In this document: positions 56,251 to 64,000 of the stretch, piece after piece
Numbering within the stretch: position 1 is the stretch's first letter
How the letters are laid out: each line of letters begins with the position of its first letter
Assembly (NCBI RefSeq): GCF_965198245.1
Contig: NZ_OZ240249.1
Span: 1,798,001-1,862,000, forward strand
Reading direction: 5' to 3'
DNA from: Poriferisodalis sp965198245
GTDB lineage: Bacteria; Actinomycetota; Acidimicrobiia; Acidimicrobiales; Poriferisodalaceae
Length of the DNA stretch: 64,000 nucleotides
Program-made: the position numbers and the translations under genes
The notes under the pieces: model-generated
What the model saw: only the letters and a program-made list of their open reading frames with translations
What the model was told of the DNA's origin: nothing
The model's database searches: none

Positions 56251-56254
56251 GATT

Positions 56255-56476
56255 TTACGAGTCCGGGAAGGTCGACATCTCGGGCAGCCGGATGATGCGA
56301 GAGCGTGCCGACGCGTCGTCGAAGTAGCACTCAACCGCTTCGCGGATGTTGTCGCGCATTTCCTCGATCGTCTCCGCCTGGGTGTGAATGCCGTACCCAA
56401 GTGCGCTGGCAGAGTATCCGCCGTCGACTTCGTCATCACTGATCTCGAAGATGATCTCGGAGTTCGTCGGCGACAC
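56255..56476 (-). CDS. HicB-like antitoxin-fold protein, orphan
   Basis: A 73-residue protein with the partial RNase-H-like fold of the HicB family: EIIFEISDDEVDGGYSASAL and GYGIHTQAETIEEMRDNIRE, then AVECYF. The GTG at 56476 is chosen because GGGAGG lies 5 nt upstream. No HicA-like reading frame is adjacent: the 84 nt downstream are the ATPase promoter and upstream is an acyl-CoA dehydrogenase. It may have lost its toxin or pair with a toxin elsewhere. Confidence 0.75.
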   Translation of the reverse strand: MSPTNSEIIFEISDDEVDGGYSASALGYGIHTQAETIEEMRDNIREAVECYFDDASARSRIIRLPEMSTFPDS

Positions 56477-56506
56477 AGCCACCTCCCTACCGGTGCCTGT
56501 CACCAG

Positions 56507-57652
56507 TCACTGTAGGGCTGCGGTGCCGGAGGTGATGAGGGGGTAGAGGCCGTCGGCGCCGATGCTGGTGGCCATGTTGCCGAGCACGGCCGACCAGTGG
56601 GCGTCGGAGCCGTATTCCTTGCGCCAGCTCCACAGGCGGCGGCTGAAGTGGTGCAGTGGGTACTCCTGGGTCATGCCCATGGCGCCGTGGGCCTGGTGGC
56701 AGGCCTTTGTCGCCCGAGCAGCCGCCTGGTTGGCGACGAGCTTCGCTGCGGCGATCTCGAACGGCGCGTCGCCGCGGGTGGCCTCCCGGGCAGCCACTTC
56801 GGCGGCCATGCGGACCAGCGCTGCATCTTGCGCGGCCCAGACCAGGTGCTGCTGCACGGCCTGGAATCGCGCCACGGGGCGACCGAATTGGACTCGCTCG
56901 TTGGTGTAGCTGACGGTGAGCTGACACATCTTCTCGATAGCGCCGGCCATCAGTGCCACCCGGGACAAAGCGCCGCGCTGCGCCAACGTCCCAGCGTCGG
57001 CGCCGTCGGGCGCAGGTGCCGCTCGTGCGGTCACACCATCGAAGCGCACCGTGTCGCGGGGCTCGCCGGCCATGTTCGGCAGCGGCGTGATCTCGCACTC
57101 CGATGCCGGCACCGCGACCACGGTTGCCTGCCCATCGCAAGCACAGACGCAGACGATCACCTCTGCGCTGCGCGCCCACGGCACCCGATGGGCTTCGCCG
57201 GTCAGCACTGCAGTGCCGTCGCCGTTGAGATTCACCGAGCACGCGCCACCGCCCGACCAGCCACCCTCGGCTGGCCGAGGCGGGACGACCGTGACCAGAC
57301 CGTCGGGGCGCTCGAGGCCGGCCTCGGCCAGCAGCCAGCCTCCGAGGATGCCGTTCTCAGCGGCTGGAATCGGCGCCGAGTGGTAGCCGACCAGACGCAG
57401 CACCTCCATGGCCTCAGCGAGCGTGCCACCCGACCCGCCTGACTCTTCGGGGACCGCGATGAGGTCGAAGCCGGTCTCGCGGAATGCCTCCCAGATGTCG
57501 GGTGCGCCGCCGCTGTCCTCGGCAGCCTGCACCGCTTCATGCGTGCACAACTCGCCGAACAACCGGTCCGCCGTTTCGGTGATCAGCTCGTCGACCACGA
57601 CCGGCTCGAGCGCCGTCGTGCCGGCAGGCTGTGTTGATGGGTCTGCCGTCAT
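56507..57652 (-). CDS. acyl-CoA dehydrogenase family protein (short C-terminal-type subunit)
   Basis: A 381-residue acyl-CoA dehydrogenase homologue. The C-terminal helical domain is well kept (YTNERVQFGRPVARFQAVQQ and HQAHGAMGMTQEYPLHHFSR), whereas the FAD-domain motifs in the middle are degenerate. That pattern is typical of one partner of the heteromeric FadE pairs in actinobacteria. The ATG at 57652 overlaps the stop of the upstream acyl-CoA dehydrogenase (ATGA), which is its probable partner. Confidence 0.88.
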   Translation of the reverse strand: MTADPSTQPAGTTALEPVVVDELITETADRLFGELCTHEAVQAAEDSGGAPDIWEAFRETGFDLIAVPEESGGSGGTLAEAMEVLRLVGYHSAPIPAAENGILGGWLLAEAGLERPDGLVTVVPPRPAEGGWSGGGACSVNLNGDGTAVLTGEAHRVPWARSAEVIVCVCACDGQATVVAVPASECEITPLPNMAGEPRDTVRFDGVTARAAPAPDGADAGTLAQRGALSRVALMAGAIEKMCQLTVSYTNERVQFGRPVARFQAVQQHLVWAAQDAALVRMAAEVAAREATRGDAPFEIAAAKLVANQAAARATKACHQAHGAMGMTQEYPLHHFSRRLWSWRKEYGSDAHWSAVLGNMATSIGADGLYPLITSGTAALQ

Positions 57653-58800
57653 GCCGGCAGACCTTGGAGGCCCTTGGAGGCGACTGAGCGCAGGATCTCG
57701 ATGGTTCCGCCCCGGATCGTGTTGCCCGGGAAGGTCACCACGCATTGAGCCAGCATTCGCTCGAACAGCGACTCCGACTCTGGTGAGTATTCCTCGTCGA
57801 TGAGCTGCACGAGCTTCTCGACGACCTCCTGCTCGTAGCGCGTGCCCATCTCCTTCACCAACGCGGACTCCACCGACGGGGCCTCGCCCTCGTCGATCAG
57901 CCGCGCCACCGACAGCGACAGGTTCCGGATGCTCCACCAGCGGGCCGCCAGCTCACCGAACAGATCCGACACCGTGTCTTCCATCGGCGTGCCTGCCGTT
58001 TCGCGCAGCAGCTGCTCCACCGTCGAGAACGGCGACAGCCAGCGGTCGGGGCCGCCGCGCTCGTAGGCCATCTCGGTGGTGTTCTGATGCCAGCCCATTC
58101 CGGGATCGCCGACGACATTGGTGTCGGGCACATACACGTCGTGGAAGGTGACCTCGTTGAAGTGGTGACTCCCGTCGAGGAATGGGATCGGGCTGATCTC
58201 GAGGCCCGGCGAGCGCAGGTCGATCAGGAACTGCGAAAGCCCAGCGTGCTTGTTGCCGTCCTCCATCGGTGAGGTCCGCAACAGGCAGATGAACCAGTCG
58301 TTCATGTGCGCATTGGACGTCCAGATCTTCGTGCCGTTCACGATCCAGCCGTCGTCGGCGCGCTCGGCCCGGGTCGACACCGACGCCAGATCCGAGCCGC
58401 TGTCAGGCTCGCTCATGCCGATGGAGAAGCCCAGCTTTCCCCGGCAGATCGGCGGCAGGAATCGCTCACGCTGCTCGTCGGTGCCGAACTTCAGGATCAC
58501 GTTGCCGGTCTGGCGGTCGCCCACCCAGTGATGCCCCACCGGCGCGCCCCACCGCAGCATCTCCTCCACCACGATGAAGCGCTGTACGGCGGTGCGGTCC
58601 GAGCCGCCCCAGCGTGACGGTAACGCCATGCCCACCCAGCCCCGGGCGGCCATCTTGGCCGAGAACTCGCGGTCGTGGTCCGCAGCCATTCCCAGGCAGG
58701 GTTCGTGGGAGCCCGGCGGCAGTTCGGCTGCCAGGAACTCGCGCACCTCAGCCTGGAGGCTGAGTTCGGGGCCGGTCAGTTCCGTCGGAGTGAATCGCAT
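57649..58800 (-). CDS. acyl-CoA dehydrogenase family protein (FAD-binding partner)
   Basis: A 383-residue acyl-CoA dehydrogenase. GFSIGMSEPDSGSDLASVST and GWIVNGTKIWTSNAHMNDWF are the FAD/substrate motifs; FPGNTIRGGTIEILRSVASKG is the C-terminal motif. Together with the following gene it probably forms a heterotetramer like the FadE26/27-type enzymes that act on sterol side-chain or other bulky CoA esters. It follows the monooxygenase gene by 27 nt, so the three may be one operon. Confidence 0.9.
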   Translation of the reverse strand: MRFTPTELTGPELSLQAEVREFLAAELPPGSHEPCLGMAADHDREFSAKMAARGWVGMALPSRWGGSDRTAVQRFIVVEEMLRWGAPVGHHWVGDRQTGNVILKFGTDEQRERFLPPICRGKLGFSIGMSEPDSGSDLASVSTRAERADDGWIVNGTKIWTSNAHMNDWFICLLRTSPMEDGNKHAGLSQFLIDLRSPGLEISPIPFLDGSHHFNEVTFHDVYVPDTNVVGDPGMGWHQNTTEMAYERGGPDRWLSPFSTVEQLLRETAGTPMEDTVSDLFGELAARWWSIRNLSLSVARLIDEGEAPSVESALVKEMGTRYEQEVVEKLVQLIDEEYSPESESLFERMLAQCVVTFPGNTIRGGTIEILRSVASKGLQGLPA

Positions 58801-58827
58801 CTGGAGCCTTGTGTGGTGGACGGCCGT

Positions 58828-60453
58828 CTAGGCCAAGGCGAAGCCCTGGTAACCGTCGGCCGCCGCAGCATCGCAGATCTCAACGTAGGGCGGGAAGCCG
58901 ACGAGGGGCATGAACACCCGTGTCTTGCCCGGGATATTGGATCCCAGATACCACGAGTTACACGTCGGGTACAGCGTCATGTCGGCGACAGCGTTGACGT
59001 GGTCGACCCATTTCGCCTCGGCTTCCGGCTGCGCCTCGATGGTTTCGATGCCGTGTTCGCGCAGGTGACCGAGGCATTCCGCAATCCAGTTCACATGCTG
59101 TTCGATCGACGCGATCATGTTGGTCAGCACCGAGGGGCTGCCCGGACCCGACACGGTGAACAGGTTCGGAAAGCCGGTCACGCCGAGCCCGAGGTAGGTG
59201 CGAGGACCGGCATCCCAATGTTCGGCCAGCCGGATGCCGCCGCGCCCAGTGACGTTCATGCGCAGCAGTGTCCCGGTCATGGCATCGAAGCCGGTCGCGA
59301 ACACGATCGTATCGACGGCGTATTCCTGGCCGTCGACGACAACGCCTGCAGGGGAGATGCACTCGATCGGCGACTCTGATACGTCTACGAGACGTACGTG
59401 AGGCAGGTTGTAGGTCTCGAAGTAGCTCGTGTCCAGGCACGGTCGCTTGCAGGCGATGGTGTTGTGCGGAGTGAGCTTCGCCGCGACTTCGGGATCGTGG
59501 ACGGCGTCGGCGATCTTGGCGCGCACGAATCCAGCGATGCGCTGGTTCGATTCCGGATCGAGTGCGGTGTCGCCGTAGGCCCAATAGAACGTGAAGCCGC
59601 CCACCTCCCAGTGGCGCTCAAGCCGTTCGACGAACTCGTCAGGATCTGCGTCTTTGGCGAGATCATCCGAGCGGGGCAGGCGGGTGAGGAAGGCCGGCAT
59701 CTCCTTGAGCGCCTTGGCGCGCAGATCGGAGTAGTTCGCCTTCCACTGGCCTTGCTCGTGGGGGTCGAGCGGCTCGTTGCGAGCTGGGATGGAGTAATTC
59801 GGCGTTCGCTGGAACACCGTCAGCTCCTCGCACTCCTGTGCGATCACCGGGATCGCCTGCACTGCGGACGAGCCCGTGCCGATCACTGCAACCGACTTGC
59901 CTGCTAAGTCCACGCCCTCATGCGGCCAGCGGCCCGTGTGATACGTGTCGCCCTCGAACGAATCGATGCCATCGAATTGGGGCGTGTTCGCTGTCGAGAG
60001 ACAGCCGGTCGCCATGACCACGAAACGCGTCCGGTATTCGCCGCGGTCGGTCCGCAGCCTCCAGTGGCGGGCCTTGTCGTCCCAGTCGACGCGTTCGACG
60101 GTGGTCTCGAAGCGGATGTCGCGGCGTAGGTCGTAGCGGTCCGCGACATGGTTGGCGTAGCGCAGGATCTCCGGCTGGGACGAGTAGCGCTCTGTCCACT
60201 CCCATTCCTGTTCAAGTTCGGGGTCGAACGAATACGAGTACTGCATGGACTCGATGTCGCAGCGAGCGCCGGGGTAGCGGTTCCAGTACCACGTGCCGCC
60301 CACGTCGTCGGCCCGTTCGAGCACGACGGTGTCGAAACCGAGCCCGCGCAGCTTGTGGAGCATGTACATGCCGGCGAACCCGGCGCCCACTACGACAACT
60401 TCGTTGACGTATGACTTGCGGCCGCTCGAGCTGGCCCCGTCCCCGCTGCTCAT
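58828..60453 (-). CDS. Baeyer-Villiger-type flavin monooxygenase
   Basis: A 541-residue class B flavoprotein monooxygenase. The FAD motif is VVVGAGFAGMYMLHKLRG, the Baeyer-Villiger fingerprint is FEGDTYHTGRWPHEG, and the NADPH motif is VAVIGTGSSAVQ. WYWNRYPGARCDIES is typical of cyclohexanone and steroid monooxygenases. It inserts oxygen next to a ketone, forming an ester or lactone. A TAGTGT hexamer is 8 nt before the ATG. It leads the operon with the two acyl-CoA dehydrogenases. Confidence 0.92.
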   Translation of the reverse strand: MSSGDGASSSGRKSYVNEVVVVGAGFAGMYMLHKLRGLGFDTVVLERADDVGGTWYWNRYPGARCDIESMQYSYSFDPELEQEWEWTERYSSQPEILRYANHVADRYDLRRDIRFETTVERVDWDDKARHWRLRTDRGEYRTRFVVMATGCLSTANTPQFDGIDSFEGDTYHTGRWPHEGVDLAGKSVAVIGTGSSAVQAIPVIAQECEELTVFQRTPNYSIPARNEPLDPHEQGQWKANYSDLRAKALKEMPAFLTRLPRSDDLAKDADPDEFVERLERHWEVGGFTFYWAYGDTALDPESNQRIAGFVRAKIADAVHDPEVAAKLTPHNTIACKRPCLDTSYFETYNLPHVRLVDVSESPIECISPAGVVVDGQEYAVDTIVFATGFDAMTGTLLRMNVTGRGGIRLAEHWDAGPRTYLGLGVTGFPNLFTVSGPGSPSVLTNMIASIEQHVNWIAECLGHLREHGIETIEAQPEAEAKWVDHVNAVADMTLYPTCNSWYLGSNIPGKTRVFMPLVGFPPYVEICDAAAADGYQGFALA

Positions 60454-60461
60454 GGCCGGTC

Positions 60462-60467
60462 ACACTA
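60462..60467 (-). promoter_or_regulatory. -10-like hexamer of the monooxygenase operon
   Basis: TAGTGT on the minus strand, 8 nt before the ATG at 60453. Confidence 0.45.
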
Positions 60468-60520
60468 CCGAGGGCAGCTGAGCGCAGCCTGTGGCGGGCT
60501 GCTGTGGCACGCTCCGGGGG

Positions 60521-62041
60521 ATGGGTGAACCTTGCGATCTCACCGCGACCCAGGCACGGCAGTTGATGGCAACCGCCGAGCTGTCGGCCGTCGAACTGCT
60601 GGAGTCGTGTCTTGCACGGGCCGATGCGACCAACGAGGCGGTGAATGCGCTCGTCATCCGCGATGACGACGCAGCGCGAGCGACGGCTCGTGCAATCGAC
60701 GACGCACGCGCCCGCGGCGACGGATTGGGGCCGCTGGCGGGCCTGCCGGTGGCGATCAAGGACATCCAGGCCACCGCAGGGCTCACCACCACCTACGGCG
60801 CCGTGCCCTTCGCCGGCAATGTGCCGACTGCCGACGACGGCATCGTGGCACGGGTCCGGGAAGCCGGGGCGGTCATCATCGGCAAGACGAACACGCCTGA
60901 GCTCAGCATCGGCGCGAACACCGTGAACCGGCTCTTCGGCGCCACCGGCAATCCGTTCGATCCCTCACTGACCTGTGGAGGCAGCTCGGGCGGATCCGCT
61001 GTTGCGCTCGCGTGCGGGATGGCACCGCTTGCTACCGGGTCGGACCATGGCGGCAGCCTGCGGATTCCCGCGTCGTACTGCGGGGTTGCCGCTCATCGCT
61101 CCACGCCTGGCACGGTTGCACACGACGAGCGCACGATCGGGCGTACCAACTACAGCGTGCAGGGTCCGATGGCCCGCACCGTTGCTGATGCGGCGCTGTT
61201 GCTGTCGGTGGTGGCGGGCCGCGATCGTGCGGCACGCCACGATCCCATGGCGTTTCCGTTGGACGCTGGGGCTTTCGCAGACCTCCCTCTGGTCGATGTG
61301 GCATCGCTGCGTGTGGGTGTCAGCGCCGATCTGGGCGGGTTGCTGGTCTCGGAGGCTGTCCGTTCCGTGTTCGCCGACCGTGTCGAGCGGCTGAGTGGCA
61401 TCGTCGGCTCGGTGTCAGAGGCCGCCATCGATCTCAGCGATGCGCTCGAAGTGGACTGGCAACTTCGGTCGGACATCTTCGCTACCCAGTACCACCGCAG
61501 CATCCACCGTTTCGACCCCCACGCAGCCGGACTTGACGGCGGTTTCAACCCCAACATCCGCGCCACTTACGACGAGGCCTTGCGGACCACGGTGCTGGAC
61601 ATCGCAAAGGCGCGCAGGCGGCAGGTAGAGCTGTACCGGGCCACTGACGCGTTGTTCGACACCTTTGACGTGCTGATCTGCCCCGGTGTGAGCGTGCCGC
61701 CCTTCGACTGGCACCAGCTGTATCCCGCTGAGATCGACGGGCGACCTGTTCGCAACTACATGGCATGGCTGGGACTGTCGGCGGCGCTCACCGTGGTCGG
61801 CCATCCCACCACGGCCTTGCCCTGCGGACTCGACGGCCAGGGCACGCCGTTCGGACTGCAGCTTGTGGGCCCGAGCTACAGCGACCGGCAGCTGCTGGGC
61901 ATCGCTGCAGCGCTCGAAGCCGTGTTCGCCGACGATCCGGTTACCGCTCGGCCGGTACCCGATGTGGATTGGCTTGGCACGGTGCAGACCGCTTGCCGAA
62001 CCGAGGGACGGCTGGTGCACGCTTCTTCGCCGGCTCAGTAG
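60521..62041 (+). CDS. amidase signature family protein
   Basis: A 506-residue amidase. The Ser-cisSer-Lys triad is visible: Lys in VAIKDIQATAG, cis-Ser in GGSSGGSAVALACGM, and the nucleophile in GSDHGGSLRIPASYCG. The family hydrolyses amides from small nitriles-derived amides to aryl and fatty amides. The ATG at 60521 lies 7 nt after CACGCT, a weak form of the promoter hexamer seen elsewhere; a GTG at 60491 is the alternative. It converges on the hydantoinase gene and overlaps its end by 7 bp. Confidence 0.92.
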   Translation: MGEPCDLTATQARQLMATAELSAVELLESCLARADATNEAVNALVIRDDDAARATARAIDDARARGDGLGPLAGLPVAIKDIQATAGLTTTYGAVPFAGNVPTADDGIVARVREAGAVIIGKTNTPELSIGANTVNRLFGATGNPFDPSLTCGGSSGGSAVALACGMAPLATGSDHGGSLRIPASYCGVAAHRSTPGTVAHDERTIGRTNYSVQGPMARTVADAALLLSVVAGRDRAARHDPMAFPLDAGAFADLPLVDVASLRVGVSADLGGLLVSEAVRSVFADRVERLSGIVGSVSEAAIDLSDALEVDWQLRSDIFATQYHRSIHRFDPHAAGLDGGFNPNIRATYDEALRTTVLDIAKARRRQVELYRATDALFDTFDVLICPGVSVPPFDWHQLYPAEIDGRPVRNYMAWLGLSAALTVVGHPTTALPCGLDGQGTPFGLQLVGPSYSDRQLLGIAAALEAVFADDPVTARPVPDVDWLGTVQTACRTEGRLVHASSPAQ

Positions 62042-64000
62042 TTGCTGCCGGGGCGGCCTGCGGCGGTGACGCTCAGGGTCGCCTCCACGAAGAGTTCGCG
62101 GCCGTTGCTGGGGGCGGTGCGCGTTTCCCAGCTGACGGTGAGTTCTACGTCGTGGGCGCCGGCTGCGGCGGCCTCGGCTTGGGCGGCTTCGGTTGCTTGG
62201 GTCGTGGCCCACTCGCGGGCTTCGTCGAGGTTGTGCCACACCGGCGGATCGTTGCCCCAATGTGCCCGGTAGCTGCCGCGACGGGGCGCGGTCACGGTGA
62301 CCTGCTGCGTGATGCGGACCCGGGCCACAGCTGCACCGACTGCATTGGCCACTTCGGCATGCGCTGGAACCACAGCAGTGGTGCCGAGCAGTGCCGCAAC
62401 AAGCGGGGCATAGGTGGGGGCGGGGGCTCCGATGGCAACGATTGGCGAGGCGACACCTGCGCCGAGGTGGGCGAGCAGTGTTGGATCAGCCGGAATCGAT
62501 GCCACATCGCCTGCGACCGGCACGCCCGGCTGCTCGCTGGGCTCGAGCAAGCCCCACAGCGGGTTGGCCGAGCGATCACCGTAAGTGCTGCCGGTCTCGC
62601 TGGCGGTAGTTCGCCCGAGGTCGCGATGCCGGCGGTCGAGAGCTGCTTGCGCCAGCGGTCGCCTGGTTTCGCCAGGGGCAATGCCGTCCGCACCGAGCGC
62701 GACGCTGAGCAGCGCTTCAGCGGCGCCTCGCAGCGCGGAGCGCATCACGCGGCGGGACAGGTCGGCGGCGCCGGTACCGACGTTGACGCCGTAGCGGTCT
62801 CTCTGGCGGCTGAACAGCTCTGCTCCTGCGTGGGCCGCGGCCGCATCGCCCACCGATTCGGCATCGACCAACCCGAGCACGACGCAGGCGTCGGTCGGCG
62901 TCAGTGCAGCGCGTCGCACCATGCCGCGGCGCTCAAGCCTTCCCACGGCACTGCGCCAGCGGGCCGACCGTTTCAGATCCACTAAGGGCAGCGCGCCGCC
63001 GGCGCTATCGGCGAGCCGCAGCACCTCGTTGTCGAGACCTTCGAGGTGCTCAGTCGATGCAGGGATCGCGGCTCGCAACAGCACCTCCCCGAACTCTGCA
63101 AGGGGACGCTCGGCCTCAAGCTGACGTTGCAGCATCGGCAGCACCACGTCGGGGTGCCGTCGCGCTGCCACACACAACGGCACCACTCTGCGAGGACCAA
63201 CGGCCAGTTCGCCGAGGACTCCGTCGGGAGGAATGCTGATCTCGCTGTCGCCGCCAAGGCCCACGGTCATCGTCGGGAGTGCCGTGACCATCGTGGCGTG
63301 ACCGCCGACCGTTGCAGTGCTGCTGTCGCTGCCGCCTTCAGCAGGGACGACGGCGCCGTTGCGGATCGCTGCGATATCGGTGGTCGTGCCGCCGATATCG
63401 ACGACAAGGCAGCCCGCGTCGAGTGCACTTGCATCCGTTGCTGACGATGCGGCGAGGTGGCGGGCACCGATCACGCTGGCCGCAGGCCCCGACAACACCG
63501 TCTCGATCGGCCGCTGTGCCACGAACTCGGCCGAGACGAGCGAGCCATCGCCCCGAACGATCATCAGCCGTGCGTGGAGCCCGAGTGATCCCATGGCGGC
63601 ACGGATTGCCTCGGTGAAGCGGGCAGTCACCGAGATGAGTTGCGCGTTGAGGAGGGTCGTGACCGCTCGTCGTGGACCGCCCAGCCGCGGCGACAGCTCG
63701 TGGCTGCAGGTCACAGGCTTGCCGGTGCGCTCGCGGATCGCGTCCCGTGCGGAGAGTTCGTGTGCGGCATTGCGGACGCTGAACTGCGCTGCGACGGCAT
63801 ATGCCTCGACAGAAGCGTCGATTCGGTCGATGGCTCGTCTGAGCTCGCCGAGGTCGAGCGGATCGCGCTCGTCACCGTGGGCGCTGTGCCCGCCTCCCAC
63901 GATCACGACTGGTGCTGTCGCGACGTTGCTGGTCGGCCGATCGCGCTCCCCCTCGGCGGGGGAGGTGTCTGCTCGTGAATTCAGATCCTCGCTCGTGCCG
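62035..64000 (-). CDS. hydantoinase/oxoprolinase A-type protein, 5' end outside the window
   Basis: About 655 residues are visible and the frame stays open to the right edge, so the start is missing. Visible features are the end of the N-terminal domain (VTCSHELSPRLGGPRRAVTT, SGPAASVIGARH), the ATPase-like motif CLVVDIGGTTTDIAAI and a C-terminal region ending RPGSNY. ATP-dependent hydantoinases or oxoprolinases open cyclic imides; a HyuB subunit gene would be expected outside the window. The linker between the visible domains looks more degenerate than in well-studied HyuA proteins, so the substrate is open. Confidence 0.8.
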   Translation of the reverse strand, partial: GTSEDLNSRADTSPAEGERDRPTSNVATAPVVIVGGGHSAHGDERDPLDLGELRRAIDRIDASVEAYAVAAQFSVRNAAHELSARDAIRERTGKPVTCSHELSPRLGGPRRAVTTLLNAQLISVTARFTEAIRAAMGSLGLHARLMIVRGDGSLVSAEFVAQRPIETVLSGPAASVIGARHLAASSATDASALDAGCLVVDIGGTTTDIAAIRNGAVVPAEGGSDSSTATVGGHATMVTALPTMTVGLGGDSEISIPPDGVLGELAVGPRRVVPLCVAARRHPDVVLPMLQRQLEAERPLAEFGEVLLRAAIPASTEHLEGLDNEVLRLADSAGGALPLVDLKRSARWRSAVGRLERRGMVRRAALTPTDACVVLGLVDAESVGDAAAAHAGAELFSRQRDRYGVNVGTGAADLSRRVMRSALRGAAEALLSVALGADGIAPGETRRPLAQAALDRRHRDLGRTTASETGSTYGDRSANPLWGLLEPSEQPGVPVAGDVASIPADPTLLAHLGAGVASPIVAIGAPAPTYAPLVAALLGTTAVVPAHAEVANAVGAAVARVRITQQVTVTAPRRGSYRAHWGNDPPVWHNLDEAREWATTQATEAAQAEAAAAGAHDVELTVSWETRTAPSNGRELFVEATLSVTAAGRPGSNY

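Noticed and set aside
56171..56254. HicA toxin gene beside the HicB-like gene
   Set aside because: The stretch is too short and AT-rich, with no HicA-like frame; it holds the ATPase promoter.

Overview
The window is GC-rich chromosomal DNA from a bacterium that I place in the Actinomycetota, most likely class Acidimicrobiia. The gene order folC-ndk-mreBCD-PBP2-rodA, the radical SAM pair followed by rne-rplU-rpmA-obgE-proB-proA, then nadD-rsfS, is an actinobacterial core block. The class II DAHP synthase and the many acyl-CoA, Baeyer-Villiger monooxygenase, CaiB and amidase genes fit that class. This placement is an inference from gene content and order; no marker phylogeny was run.

Layout. 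Positions 1-7,260 form an accessory region: a frameshifted mmsA remnant at the left edge, a stand-alone ATPase, an intact methylmalonate-semialdehyde dehydrogenase, a VOC protein, two tandem paralogous short-chain dehydrogenases, a DmdA-like tetrahydrofolate methyltransferase, and a duplicated tRNA-Gly of which one copy is broken. Positions 7,300-36,960 are mostly housekeeping: clpP and tig face away from clpX, followed by folC, ndk, the elongasome (mreB, mreC, mreD, PBP2, rodA), two radical SAM-associated genes, RNase E/G, ribosomal proteins L21 and L27, ObgE, proline biosynthesis, a MoxR/VWA pair, DAHP synthase, a sigma factor, nadD, rsfS, a DUF3048 lipoprotein and galE. Positions 36,960-44,670 form a surface-polysaccharide cluster: a 1,148-residue multidomain glycosyltransferase containing an 18-residue tandem repeat, a GT39-like membrane protein, an initiating sugar-phosphate transferase and an ExoA-like glycosyltransferase. 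Positions 44,700-64,000 are catabolic: D-aminoacylase-like amidohydrolase, CaiB-type CoA transferase, MetY, a D-2-hydroxyacid dehydrogenase/hydratase pair, an ArsI-like VOC protein, thioesterase, three acyl-CoA dehydrogenases, enoyl-CoA hydratase, a Baeyer-Villiger monooxygenase, amidase and an incomplete hydantoinase/oxoprolinase. A second stand-alone ATPase (DUF4143 type) and an orphan HicB-like protein sit among them.

Two patterns run across the window. First, many start codons lie only 6-10 nt downstream of a TANNNT hexamer, which suggests many leaderless transcripts. Second, tandem duplications of very different sizes recur (15, 30, 47, 54 and 151 bp, and about 1 kb), often at or just after a stop codon; the about-1-kb event left a fossil tail of the VOC gene between the two dehydrogenases. 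I did not find a clear defence island, prophage, insertion sequence or CRISPR array. The most unusual items are the repeat-expanded glycosyltransferase, the DmdA-like locus, the disrupted tRNA copy, the boxes in front of the two ATPases, and the nested hairpin upstream of metY.
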